From the NCBI GenBank assembly GCA_030530185.1, contig JAUMVL010000042.1:1-11690 (forward strand): a stretch of 11,690 nucleotides of DNA. Direction: 5' to 3'. Below are positions 1 to 5,909 of this stretch, one piece after another. Position numbers and translations under genes: made by a program. The notes below the pieces were generated by a model. The model was not told the DNA's origin and searched no databases. It saw only the letters and a list, made by a program, of their open reading frames with translations. Source of the DNA: Clostridia bacterium (GTDB lineage Bacteria > Bacillota > Clostridia > Christensenellales > CAG-138). Position 1 is the stretch's first letter. The number at the start of each line of letters is the position of its first letter.

Positions 1-635
1 GGAACATCTTTCAGAAGATAAGCTGTCGCAGGGGCAGGGACGGGCAAAAGTCCGTGTGCACAGCGCACCATTCCGCTTCCAACACGTACCGGCGATACCG
101 CGATCTCGTCCGGCGCGAGCATCTCGATCAGACTGCATGCCGCAGCGATGTCAGCAATTGCATCCATGGCGCCGACTTCATGGAAATGTACGTCGCTCAC
201 GGGACGCCCGTGGACATGGCTTTCCGCCTCAGCAATCCGTTTGTAGACCGCAAGAATATCTGCCCGCACCTGCGCAGACACGTTCAGCCCGTTCACAATC
301 GCTTCGATTTCGCCGAGCGTTCGGTGTACATGGTGATGTTCGTGCTCATGCATATGCGGATGCTCGTGATCGTGCACATGGCGATGTTCGTGATCGTGCG
401 CATGCTCCATCCGGCCCATCAGTTCGCCTTCCTCAACGCCGTTCACGCGGACGCCGAGATGCGTTCCCATAATGCCGCAGCGCTGCACGATGCTTTGCGA
501 ATAGGTCACGTTTGGGATGCCGATACCGTTCAGCCGATCGATGCATGCTTTCGGATCGGGCATCAGCTCCACAAGCGCCGCACCGAGCATATCTCCCGCA
601 ACGCCCATACCGCAGTCGAGGTACAGAATCTTCAA
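1..635 (-). CDS. larC: LarC, nickel-pincer cofactor nickel insertase (N-terminal part)
   Basis: LarC is the CTP-dependent nickel chelatase that inserts Ni into pyridinium-3,5-bisthiocarboxylic acid mononucleotide, the pincer cofactor of lactate racemase and related enzymes. About 211 codons are present; the C-terminal part lies beyond the window start. The N-terminus (MKILYLDCGMGVAGDM) fits the family, as does GMVRCAHGLLPVPAPATA near the window edge. A histidine-rich segment (residues about 78-104, 15 His in 27 residues) is a likely Ni-binding region. The start is TTG at 635, chosen because the family N-terminus begins exactly there and TAAGGAGG lies six bases upstream. That ribosome binding site contains the stop codon of the upstream S-component gene, so the two are translationally close. 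In many Clostridia larC is split or frameshifted into larC1 and larC2; this cannot be judged here. Family assignment is secure; the racemase or epimerase served is unknown. Confidence 0.9.
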   Translation of the reverse strand, partial: MKILYLDCGMGVAGDMLGAALVELMPDPKACIDRLNGIGIPNVTYSQSIVQRCGIMGTHLGVRVNGVEEGELMGRMEHAHDHEHRHVHDHEHPHMHEHEHHHVHRTLGEIEAIVNGLNVSAQVRADILAVYKRIAEAESHVHGRPVSDVHFHEVGAMDAIADIAAACSLIEMLAPDEIAVSPVRVGSGMVRCAHGLLPVPAPATAYLLKDV

Positions 636-646
636 GGGGTTCCTCC

Positions 647-1198
647 TTACGCTTTCGATTTTTTTAATGGCTCATTCTCGATCAGCTTGGCCTTTTCAAG
701 CGCCAGCACGATGAGCGGAATCAGAACGATGTGCAGGATGATGCCGGGGATGGCGTTTGTGAACGCACCGGCAAGAAATGCCGAAAACGGGAATTCCGAC
801 CCGGATAGTCCGGCAAGAATGAAACGCGCCGCGCCCCAGACCACACGGCCAGCAAGCATTGCAACAATCAATGTGACATAGATATTCCATGGCTTGCGCG
901 GCAGTACCTTGTAGAGGATGCCCGCAACGGCGCCGTAGGTCAGAAGCTCAAACGCCATCGCGACACCGGTCGGAAACAGCGGCGGCATACCGAACAGCAG
1001 GTTCCGCAAAAACGGCGCGATAAAGCCGACAGCAGCGCCCCAAGGCCAGCCGCAAAGGAAGCCGCAGAGAAATACGGGAATGTGCATCGGGCTGAGCGCC
1101 GAGCCGATCTGCGGGATCTGGCCCGTCAGCAGCGGGAGCACCATGCAGAGTGCCAAACAAAGAGCGGCATAGATGAGTTTTTTCAGATTTTTGTTCAT
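647..1198 (-). CDS. ECF transporter S component (substrate-binding membrane subunit)
   Basis: A 183-residue, very hydrophobic protein with about six membrane segments (roughly residues 8-25, 37-50, 53-70, 75-97, 105-130, 138-165) and a short basic C-terminal tail. The pattern PMHIPVFLCGFLCGWPWG followed by GFIAPFLRNLLFGMPP is typical of the ECF_trnsprt S-component family (PF12822 type). Such proteins capture a vitamin or similar micronutrient and work with a shared EcfA-EcfA'-EcfT module, which is not encoded here (a group II arrangement). The substrate cannot be read from the sequence; cobalamin precursors, pantothenate, folate and niacin are all possible in this superfamily. ATG at 1198 is preceded by AAGGA seven bases upstream. 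It is the first gene after a promoter and an attenuator-like leader, and larC follows after 11 bases, so the pair is probably one operon under leader control. Confidence 0.85.
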   Translation of the reverse strand: MNKNLKKLIYAALCLALCMVLPLLTGQIPQIGSALSPMHIPVFLCGFLCGWPWGAAVGFIAPFLRNLLFGMPPLFPTGVAMAFELLTYGAVAGILYKVLPRKPWNIYVTLIVAMLAGRVVWGAARFILAGLSGSEFPFSAFLAGAFTNAIPGIILHIVLIPLIVLALEKAKLIENEPLKKSKA

Positions 1199-1239
1199 TT
1201 TTGTATCCTTTTCTGAAATGAAAATTACGGATCGGTGGC

Positions 1240-1269
1240 AAAAAAACAGAAGCTATCCGCACGCTTCTG
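1240..1269 (-). terminator. Intrinsic terminator in the leader (probable attenuator)
   Basis: On the minus strand CAGAAGC pairs perfectly with GCUUCUG around a nine-base loop and is followed at once by seven U residues. It sits between the promoter and the start of the S-component gene, about 40 bases before the ATG, so it would end transcription before the first gene unless antagonised. This is the usual expression platform of a transcriptional riboswitch or another attenuation system. Confidence 0.8.
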
Positions 1270-1358
1270 CTTGCCGATACCTTCCTGATACCGATACGTT
1301 TGCCGTAAAATAGGTGGTTTCACACGGCTCCCTACCGCTTTTGTCGACTCGTGTCAAC
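1270..1358 (-). promoter_or_regulatory. Structured 5' leader, candidate riboswitch aptamer (class unknown)
   Basis: This is the segment between the predicted transcription start (near 1358) and the attenuator. The RNA opens with GUUGAC-ACGA-GUCGAC, a six-pair hairpin including one G-U pair. A longer element follows in which GCCGU (1324-1328) can pair with ACGGC (1302-1306) around a loop containing UGUGAAACCACC. An upstream GGUAGG could reach CCACCU in that loop, suggesting a nested or pseudoknotted fold. The heptamer GUAUCGG occurs twice just before the terminator and may form part of an antiterminator. I compared it from memory with the TPP, FMN, THF, cobalamin, SAM-I, preQ1, NiCo and T-box consensus elements and found no convincing match. 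Regulation is inferred from architecture only. Confidence 0.5.
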
Positions 1359-1364
1359 GCAGTT

Positions 1365-1393
1365 ATTATATCGAAACAAAAGCCTTCTGTCAA
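1365..1393 (-). promoter_or_regulatory. Consensus sigma-A promoter for the S component-larC operon
   Basis: Minus-strand TTGACA (1393-1388), a 17-base spacer and TATAAT (1370-1365) match the housekeeping consensus at all 12 positions. The expected start near 1358 coincides with the first base of the leader hairpin. A promoter this strong upstream of an intrinsic terminator suggests that control is exerted after initiation. Confidence 0.9.
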
Positions 1394-1404
1394 TGATTGA
1401 ATAC

Positions 1405-1434
1405 AAAAATGCCCCGCGAAATGCAGGGCATTTT
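1405..1434 (-). terminator. Rho-independent terminator after the clostripain-like gene
   Basis: Minus-strand AAAATGCCC is followed by a short loop region and GGGGCATTTTT, giving a strong stem with a T-rich 3' side. It begins about 10 bases after the protease stop codon. It separates that transcript from the promoter of the S-component operon, which starts immediately downstream in the same orientation. The A-rich side means it could also act on plus-strand transcripts. Confidence 0.85.
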
Positions 1435-1444
1435 GTCAAACCAA

Positions 1445-4081
1445 TCAGTCGATAACCAAAGAAGCAGTCCAGAATTCGTTGCCGTAAATGTCGGTCAGGC
1501 AGTAGCAGTAGACAAAGCGATCGCCTTCGATCTTCAGATTTGCAACGGTAAGATCTCCGGTGACAACAAGCGGATCGGCAAGCAGATACGAGGCGTTGTA
1601 GCTGCCGTCGTAGCCATAGAAGTCGCATACGAACGTCAGCGTGTCGCCGCTGTTGATCGGGAGATACCCCTTGGCGACCGTGTCGGTCTCGTCGTGATCA
1701 TAAAGTCGCTGAGCGCCGAGCACATAGGCGTTCTCGTTCTCAAACGCGATCATCACATAAACCAGTTCGTCGTTCAGCATCGCCGGGACACGGCCGATGG
1801 TCGTGCGGATGCCCTTGTCTTCGGAATCGTTGACCATATAGTAGGGAACGATGTGTCCGTTGATCGAGATCCAGGTATGATCCCAATCGATCAAAAGGTC
1901 GCGGTCGCTGTCGAACGTATAGACGTTGTCCATACCGAGATCCACATAGCCCGTTCCGTCATCGACGAACACATTGAGCTGCACGCTCTGTACAAGGTCC
2001 CATTTTTCCGCAGGCAGGGAGAGCACGGAGACGCCGTTCTTTTCGGTCAGGAGCATATCGGCCGTGGAGAGCGAATGCTCGGTGTAATAATCCTTGTTTG
2101 CAAGCGCGCGGCCGCTGTCGAACCAGCTCGAATAGCTGTCGCTGCCGCCGCCGAGAATCGTGGAAAGGTAATCCGCGGGGTCGATGCCGGATGCGCTGCC
2201 CCCGCCATGGCTGCCGGAGGACGAGGACGACGCGGATGTGCCCGTACCGCCGCCAAGATATCCGTCGAGCAGGTATTCCAGCATATCACCGGAGGAGAAG
2301 CCGGACGAACCGGAGTATCCGCCGAGCAGCGAGCCGATCGGGGACGAGGTGGTGCCGCCGGTTGCGATTTGGCCGCCTGCGGCAAGCGACGAAAAGCTCT
2401 TGATGCAGTCCGTATAGCCGGAATCCATGCCGATGTTGTCATACAGCTTGACAGCGGTATTCATACCCGAGAAGCTCGAATACGGGAAGTAGATCGAGAG
2501 CCCGTAGGAGTTGGACATCGAGGTCGAGGTACGGTTGTACTTGATGCAGCCGCGAAGCGCACTTACAAGACTGCTCGCTTCGCTCGTGCCGATCTTGTTG
2601 GCAAGGTCCACCAGATCGACGTGATTGATCCGGCTCGTTTTGCCGAATTCTCGCGCACCGCTTCGGGCGTCGGAAACGGTCTTGTATTCCTTGTTGTCGA
2701 GCAGTCCGCTGACCGACTTTGAAAACGCCGCAAACGGTTCCGGTACGGTGCCCGCAAATTCCGCAAGGTCCACGATCGAGAGCGTCGTGTTGCAGCCGGG
2801 GTAGTTCTTTTTGCAGACGTTGTTGAAGTCGTCGATGATCGTCCTGCTGAGCTCCACGGTCGAAACCGAGGTGTTCTTGGAAAGCTGAGTCAGCCAGTTC
2901 GTATAATACCAGCCGCAGCCGGGCTCGGATTCTTCGCTTGCAAGCAGATAGTCCGCGTACTGCTCGGAAACAAGCGCGGTTTCGAGCGTCGCCATCAAAC
3001 ACGCATCAAATCCGATGAAGTCGAACTTGACGCCGCCTTTTTTCAGTGCGGAGTTGACCTTATCGAGCGTCATCGAGCCGGAGAAGTACTGGTCGTAGCC
3101 ATAGCCCGAGAGCGAGCCGCCGCCGTGATCCCAGAAGATCAGGCAGTAGCGGTTCGCGGGGTAGTTGGATGCGCAGTACTGGATGAAGTCGGACAGCGTG
3201 TTCGGATCGACCATGCTCTTCCGGCCGAGGTTCTTTTCGAGCGCTTGCAGACCGCGGCTTGTGACGCGGTAGATCTGGTTCGTCGTGTTGGAAATGACCG
3301 AGTTGTTCCAACGCTTGGTGCCGCCGGTTTCGACGATCACATTGACTTTGCTGTCGTCGATTGAAGCATGCAGCATTTCGTTGAGGTCCGCGGTGCCCAT
3401 ACCGTTCTCGGATTCGAGGTCGGTGCCGCACATATAGATCATCAGCGTGACCGTATCCTTACCGCCGCCGATAAGCTTGGTGTATTTATCGCGCGCCTTG
3501 TTGGAAACGGTCGTCACGGCCGTTTCGGTCGAGGATGAGGAGGACACAATCTCTTCTGCAGAGTTGTCGGTCTCGTCATATGAGTCGGACAGGAACAGGT
3601 TCAGCAGGTCGTTTGAGTCAAACGACGTACCGCCCGTTGCACCGGTATTGCCGCCGGTCGAGCCGCTGCCGGACGAACCGCCGGAATACGGGTTGTCGTA
3701 GCCGTCGCCGTCCCAAGTGACGGAGGATTCTTCTCCGTAGTTGCCGAACAGCAGATCGAGAATCGACCGGCGCTCGCAGCCGCCGGTGCAGACCCGGAAC
3801 AGCAGTACGATCGCGACGATGATTACGAGGATCGTAAGGATTCGCTTGAGGCCCGAGCCGCCGGAGCCAAGCAAAAGTCCGAGCAGTCCAAGAGAACTGC
3901 CGCCTGCACGGTTCTGGTTCGGGTTCTGCCCCTGCCCGTTTGGACGGGAAGTGTTCTTGCCGGAATAACCGTCCTTGCGTCCGACCGGACCGGATGTGTG
4001 GACCTGCTCGGTCTTTTTGACGGTGCCGGAACCGGAGACGGTCGTTTTTTTCCGTCCGCCGGAATTGGGTGTGTTGTTCAT
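1445..4081 (-). CDS. Membrane-anchored clostripain-family (C11) cysteine peptidase
   Basis: An 878-residue protein. Residues 1-78 are basic and rich in Gly, Asn and Ser. One membrane helix spans about 79-97, with Lys-Arg on its N-terminal side, predicting an N-in, C-out signal anchor. A Ser/Gly/Thr-rich linker runs to about 200. The peptidase domain (about 208-560) carries the C11 signature: TVTLMIYMCGTDLE, His319 in WDHGGG and Cys361 in GFDAC, the expected catalytic dyad. C11 enzymes usually cleave after Arg or Lys and are often autoactivated. A second low-complexity Gly/Ser stretch (about 565-650) leads to a C-terminal region (about 680-878) rich in predicted beta strands, of unknown role. 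ATG at 4081 has AGAGG just upstream. The HEYGH gene ends 15 bases upstream on the same strand, so co-transcription is likely. The protease assignment is strong; the substrate is unknown. Confidence 0.9.
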   Translation of the reverse strand: MNNTPNSGGRKKTTVSGSGTVKKTEQVHTSGPVGRKDGYSGKNTSRPNGQGQNPNQNRAGGSSLGLLGLLLGSGGSGLKRILTILVIIVAIVLLFRVCTGGCERRSILDLLFGNYGEESSVTWDGDGYDNPYSGGSSGSGSTGGNTGATGGTSFDSNDLLNLFLSDSYDETDNSAEEIVSSSSSTETAVTTVSNKARDKYTKLIGGGKDTVTLMIYMCGTDLESENGMGTADLNEMLHASIDDSKVNVIVETGGTKRWNNSVISNTTNQIYRVTSRGLQALEKNLGRKSMVDPNTLSDFIQYCASNYPANRYCLIFWDHGGGSLSGYGYDQYFSGSMTLDKVNSALKKGGVKFDFIGFDACLMATLETALVSEQYADYLLASEESEPGCGWYYTNWLTQLSKNTSVSTVELSRTIIDDFNNVCKKNYPGCNTTLSIVDLAEFAGTVPEPFAAFSKSVSGLLDNKEYKTVSDARSGAREFGKTSRINHVDLVDLANKIGTSEASSLVSALRGCIKYNRTSTSMSNSYGLSIYFPYSSFSGMNTAVKLYDNIGMDSGYTDCIKSFSSLAAGGQIATGGTTSSPIGSLLGGYSGSSGFSSGDMLEYLLDGYLGGGTGTSASSSSSGSHGGGSASGIDPADYLSTILGGGSDSYSSWFDSGRALANKDYYTEHSLSTADMLLTEKNGVSVLSLPAEKWDLVQSVQLNVFVDDGTGYVDLGMDNVYTFDSDRDLLIDWDHTWISINGHIVPYYMVNDSEDKGIRTTIGRVPAMLNDELVYVMIAFENENAYVLGAQRLYDHDETDTVAKGYLPINSGDTLTFVCDFYGYDGSYNASYLLADPLVVTGDLTVANLKIEGDRFVYCYCLTDIYGNEFWTASLVID

Positions 4082-4096
4082 GGTAGACCTCTTTTC

Positions 4097-4537
4097 TTAT
4101 GAATTCTGTTCGGGCGGCGGGAGCTTGGTCACGCGCGCACCGAGGTGGTTCGCCCATTTTTCCTGATACATGCTGAAATAGGAGATGTGCTTGCGGCTTC
4201 TGAGTCTGAGAAAGAAGGGGACGTATGCCCAGAGCAGCGACGGAAGGCCGATCACAGGCAGATACAACGGCCCGAGAATCAGCGATTGGATCGTATGCCC
4301 GTATTCGTGGACGAGGATGCGTGCCTCAAACGCGTTTCGGGCGTCCTCCGGCAAAGAGGCCGCGGTTTTGCCCAGGAACAGAAACATGCCGAGCGACATG
4401 CTCCCCGATCTGGGCCAGCGCGTCACATACGCCGTGCGGTAGCAAAAGTGTTCGCGCTTTCGATACAACAGCGTGAGCAGACCACCGAGCAGATTTTGCG
4501 GCAGGCCCCATGTCCATTGTACCAAGCCGTACAGCAT
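4097..4537 (-). CDS. Small HEYGH-motif protein, possible zinc metallopeptidase-like
   Basis: A 146-residue protein from the ATG at 4537. It has a hydrophobic N-terminus (about 1-25), the motif HEYGH at residues 77-81, then a hydrophobic GPLYLPVIGLPSLLWAYV segment (about 89-106), a basic RLRSRKH patch and YQEKWAN (Tyr124-Asn130). HExxH is the zinc-binding and catalytic motif of gluzincins and related metallopeptidases. The C-terminal Glu126 could be a third ligand, but this is inference; I recognise the general pattern (HEYGHT.QSL..GPLYL) as conserved and uncharacterised. In-frame upstream starts at 4558, 4585 and 4597 would lengthen the protein through a tandem repeat. I chose 4537 because GGGGG lies four bases upstream and the hydrophobic start follows directly. 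It is the first gene of a likely operon with the clostripain-like protease. Confidence 0.75.
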   Translation of the reverse strand: MLYGLVQWTWGLPQNLLGGLLTLLYRKREHFCYRTAYVTRWPRSGSMSLGMFLFLGKTAASLPEDARNAFEARILVHEYGHTIQSLILGPLYLPVIGLPSLLWAYVPFFLRLRSRKHISYFSMYQEKWANHLGARVTKLPPPEQNS

Positions 4538-4589
4538 TCGCCCCCGATCTTTTCCCATAATAACTCGCACTCGATCCTTTCCCATTATA
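4536..4589 (-). repeat. Two tandem 27-bp imperfect direct repeats at the HEYGH gene start
   Basis: On the minus strand, units 4589-4563 and 4562-4536 are adjacent and match at 22 of 27 positions (shared core ATGGGAAA.GATCG.G.GCGA). Each holds an ATG and a TATAAT- or TATTAT-like box. The period is nine codons in the frame of the HEYGH gene, so translation from an upstream ATG would give IMGKDRVRV then IMGKDRGRM. It may be a duplicated initiation region or a short coding duplication. Confidence 0.8.
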
Positions 4590-4595
4590 CAATTC

Positions 4596-4601
4596 ATTAT
4601 A
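4596..4601 (-). promoter_or_regulatory. Probable extended -10 promoter for the HEYGH-protease operon
   Basis: Minus-strand TGTTATAAT fits the extended -10 form TGnTATAAT, with no good -35 hexamer upstream. A second TATAAT lies 12 bases further on (4589-4584) inside the first repeat unit. Either would produce a short leader before the 4537 start. It lies roughly 100 bases from the divergent flavoprotein promoter. Confidence 0.5.
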
Positions 4602-4697
4602 ACAAATTTCTCCGAAAAGGAAATAGTTTTTTTGCGGGAAATTTGCCAAAGCACTGTCCGGACTGCATTTCGATCGGTCGATGTCGGGGAATTTGGC

Positions 4698-4726
4698 TTG
4701 ACAGCCGCCGAACGGTTTTGTATGAT
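4698..4726 (+). promoter_or_regulatory. Sigma-A promoter for the flavoprotein gene
   Basis: TTGACA (4698-4703), a 17-base spacer and TATGAT (4721-4726) give 11 of 12 consensus matches. The expected start is near 4733, leaving a leader of about 20 bases with AAAGGAGG (4738-4745) before the ATG at 4753. Confidence 0.88.
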
Positions 4727-4752
4727 ACGGGTATCACAAAGGAGGTTCGCAT

Positions 4753-5370
4753 ATGAAAGTTTTGCTTTTGAACGGAAGCCCGCATAAGAGCGGGTGCACC
4801 TTTGTTGCATTGCATGAAATGGAACAGGTGTTTGCGCAGGAGGGCATCGAGACCGAGCTCGTCCATGTCGGCAATCTGCCTGCGCGCGGATGCATTGCGT
4901 GCAATTATTGCGCAAAAAACGGCAAGTGCGTCCACAACGATATCGTCAACGATCTGGCAGGCAAGTTCGAAGAGGCGGACGGGCTTGTCGTCGGCAGTCC
5001 GGTTTATTACGCCGGACCGAACGCAACGTTGACGGCAATCCTCGACCGGCTGTTCTACAGCACGCATTTTTCCAAGGACCTCAAGGTCGGCGCGGCGGTT
5101 ACCTCGTGCCGCAGAGGCGGCAACGAAACGACGTTCGATCGGTTGAACAAGTATTTCGTGATCTCCGGCATGCCGATTGCAGGCGGGCAGTATTGGAACG
5201 GCATTCACGGCAGGAACGCCGATGAGGCGCGGCAGGACGAGGAGGGTCTCCAGTCGATGCGGACGCTGGCACGGCAGATGGCTTTTTTGATGAAGTCGAT
5301 TGCTCTCGGCAAGCAGACCTACGGCGCTCCCGAACGGGAGCCGCACCTCTTTACCAACTTTATTCGATAA
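4753..5370 (+). CDS. NADPH-dependent FMN reductase family, iron-sulfur flavoprotein-like
   Basis: A 205-residue flavodoxin-fold protein. LLLNGSPHKSG (residues 4-14) is the FMN phosphate-binding loop and GSPVYYAGPNA (81-91) the second flavin-contact loop. Cys47, Cys50, Cys53 and Cys59 form CX2CX2CX5C, the compact motif that binds [4Fe-4S] in archaeal and clostridial iron-sulfur flavoproteins (Isf), at similar positions. Such proteins transfer electrons from ferredoxin or NAD(P)H to small acceptors and are often linked to oxidative or electrophile stress. The physiological acceptor here is unknown, and some relatives with similar cysteines are annotated simply as flavodoxin-family proteins. The gene has its own promoter, a strong ribosome binding site and its own terminator, so it appears monocistronic. 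Length is normal for the family. Confidence 0.88.
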   Translation: MKVLLLNGSPHKSGCTFVALHEMEQVFAQEGIETELVHVGNLPARGCIACNYCAKNGKCVHNDIVNDLAGKFEEADGLVVGSPVYYAGPNATLTAILDRLFYSTHFSKDLKVGAAVTSCRRGGNETTFDRLNKYFVISGMPIAGGQYWNGIHGRNADEARQDEEGLQSMRTLARQMAFLMKSIALGKQTYGAPEREPHLFTNFIR

Positions 5371-5373
5371 CGC

Positions 5374-5404
5374 AAAAAAACGCGGCGCCGTGGCGTCGCG
5401 TTTT
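5374..5404. terminator. Bidirectional intrinsic terminator between convergent genes
   Basis: ACGCGGCGC (5380-5388) pairs with GCGTCGCGT (5393-5401) around CGTG. Seven A residues lie on the left and four T residues on the right. It can end the plus-strand flavoprotein transcript and, with the seven A residues read as U, the minus-strand operon that ends at 5416. Confidence 0.88.
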
Positions 5405-5415
5405 GTATCGAAAAA

Positions 5416-5832
5416 CTATGTCTTTGGCGCGGGACGCGTCCGGCGCCATGCAGTCAAGGCCGCTGCGGCAGAGCCGAGCGCAAACGAGAGCAAAGCGTCG
5501 GAAGCGAGCGTCCACGTTGCCCGAAAGCTGCCCAAGAACAGGGAAAAGAGCAGGGTCGAGAAACCTGTGAACAACACGCCCGCTATGCCGCCGAACAGCC
5601 ATGCGCGATCCGATTCCGTGCGCCCGATCAGCCACCCCGCAAACGCCGCCGAAAGCACCTTGACGATTGCGTTCCCGATGGGGATCGCCTCATCCGGCAG
5701 CCATTCAAGGTACAGCAGCAGCGCAAACAGCAGCATCGCCGCCGTTGCCGCAGCGCCGGACAGCAGCACCGCCTTTAGCAGCGCCCATACGGGCAGTCCG
5801 TTTCGTTTCTTTTTTCGAGTCCCTTTCCGCAT
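5416..5832 (-). CDS. TIGR04086-type four-helix membrane protein
   Basis: A 138-residue integral membrane protein with a basic N-terminus (RKGTRKKKR) and four hydrophobic segments at about 16-43, 51-70, 77-100 and 107-128, then a short basic tail. Length, topology and the glycine-rich second and third helices agree with the TIGR04086 (DUF3792) membrane family common in Clostridia. Its function is unknown, and this name is from recognition of pattern rather than a search. A longer reading from 5874 is possible, but AAAGGAGG lies eight bases before the ATG at 5832, which decides the start. It is the last gene of the minus-strand group and is separated from the glutaredoxin-like gene by 77 bases. 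I see no convincing separate promoter there, so it may be co-transcribed. Confidence 0.78.
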   Translation of the reverse strand: MRKGTRKKKRNGLPVWALLKAVLLSGAAATAAMLLFALLLYLEWLPDEAIPIGNAIVKVLSAAFAGWLIGRTESDRAWLFGGIAGVLFTGFSTLLFSLFLGSFRATWTLASDALLSFALGSAAAALTAWRRTRPAPKT

Positions 5833-5909
5833 CTTGGCACCCTCCTTTGCTGAAAGTGTATGCGGAGATGCCAATCGATATGACGGGCGGGGACGTTTTC
5901 TGCTTGCAT

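Noticed and set aside
54..881. Plus-strand open frame of 275 codons opposite larC and the S component
   Set aside because: Shadow of two genes with strong family signatures; its Met/His-rich stretch is the complement of the LarC histidine region.
1275..1358. Resemblance of parts of the leader to cobalamin or SAM-I riboswitch cores (GGGA...GUGUGAAACC, ACGGCAAAC)
   Set aside because: The flanking helices and conserved boxes of those classes do not line up, so I did not assign a class.
1397..2722. Long plus-strand open frame of 441 codons opposite the protease gene
   Set aside because: It is antisense to a clearly recognised C11 peptidase, has no ribosome binding site, and its composition reflects the reverse of the Ser/Gly-rich coding strand.
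4145..4756. Plus-strand open frame of 203 codons opposite the HEYGH gene
   Set aside because: It runs through two promoters and the repeat region and has no recognisable protein pattern; the minus-strand frame has the HEYGH motif and a sensible start.
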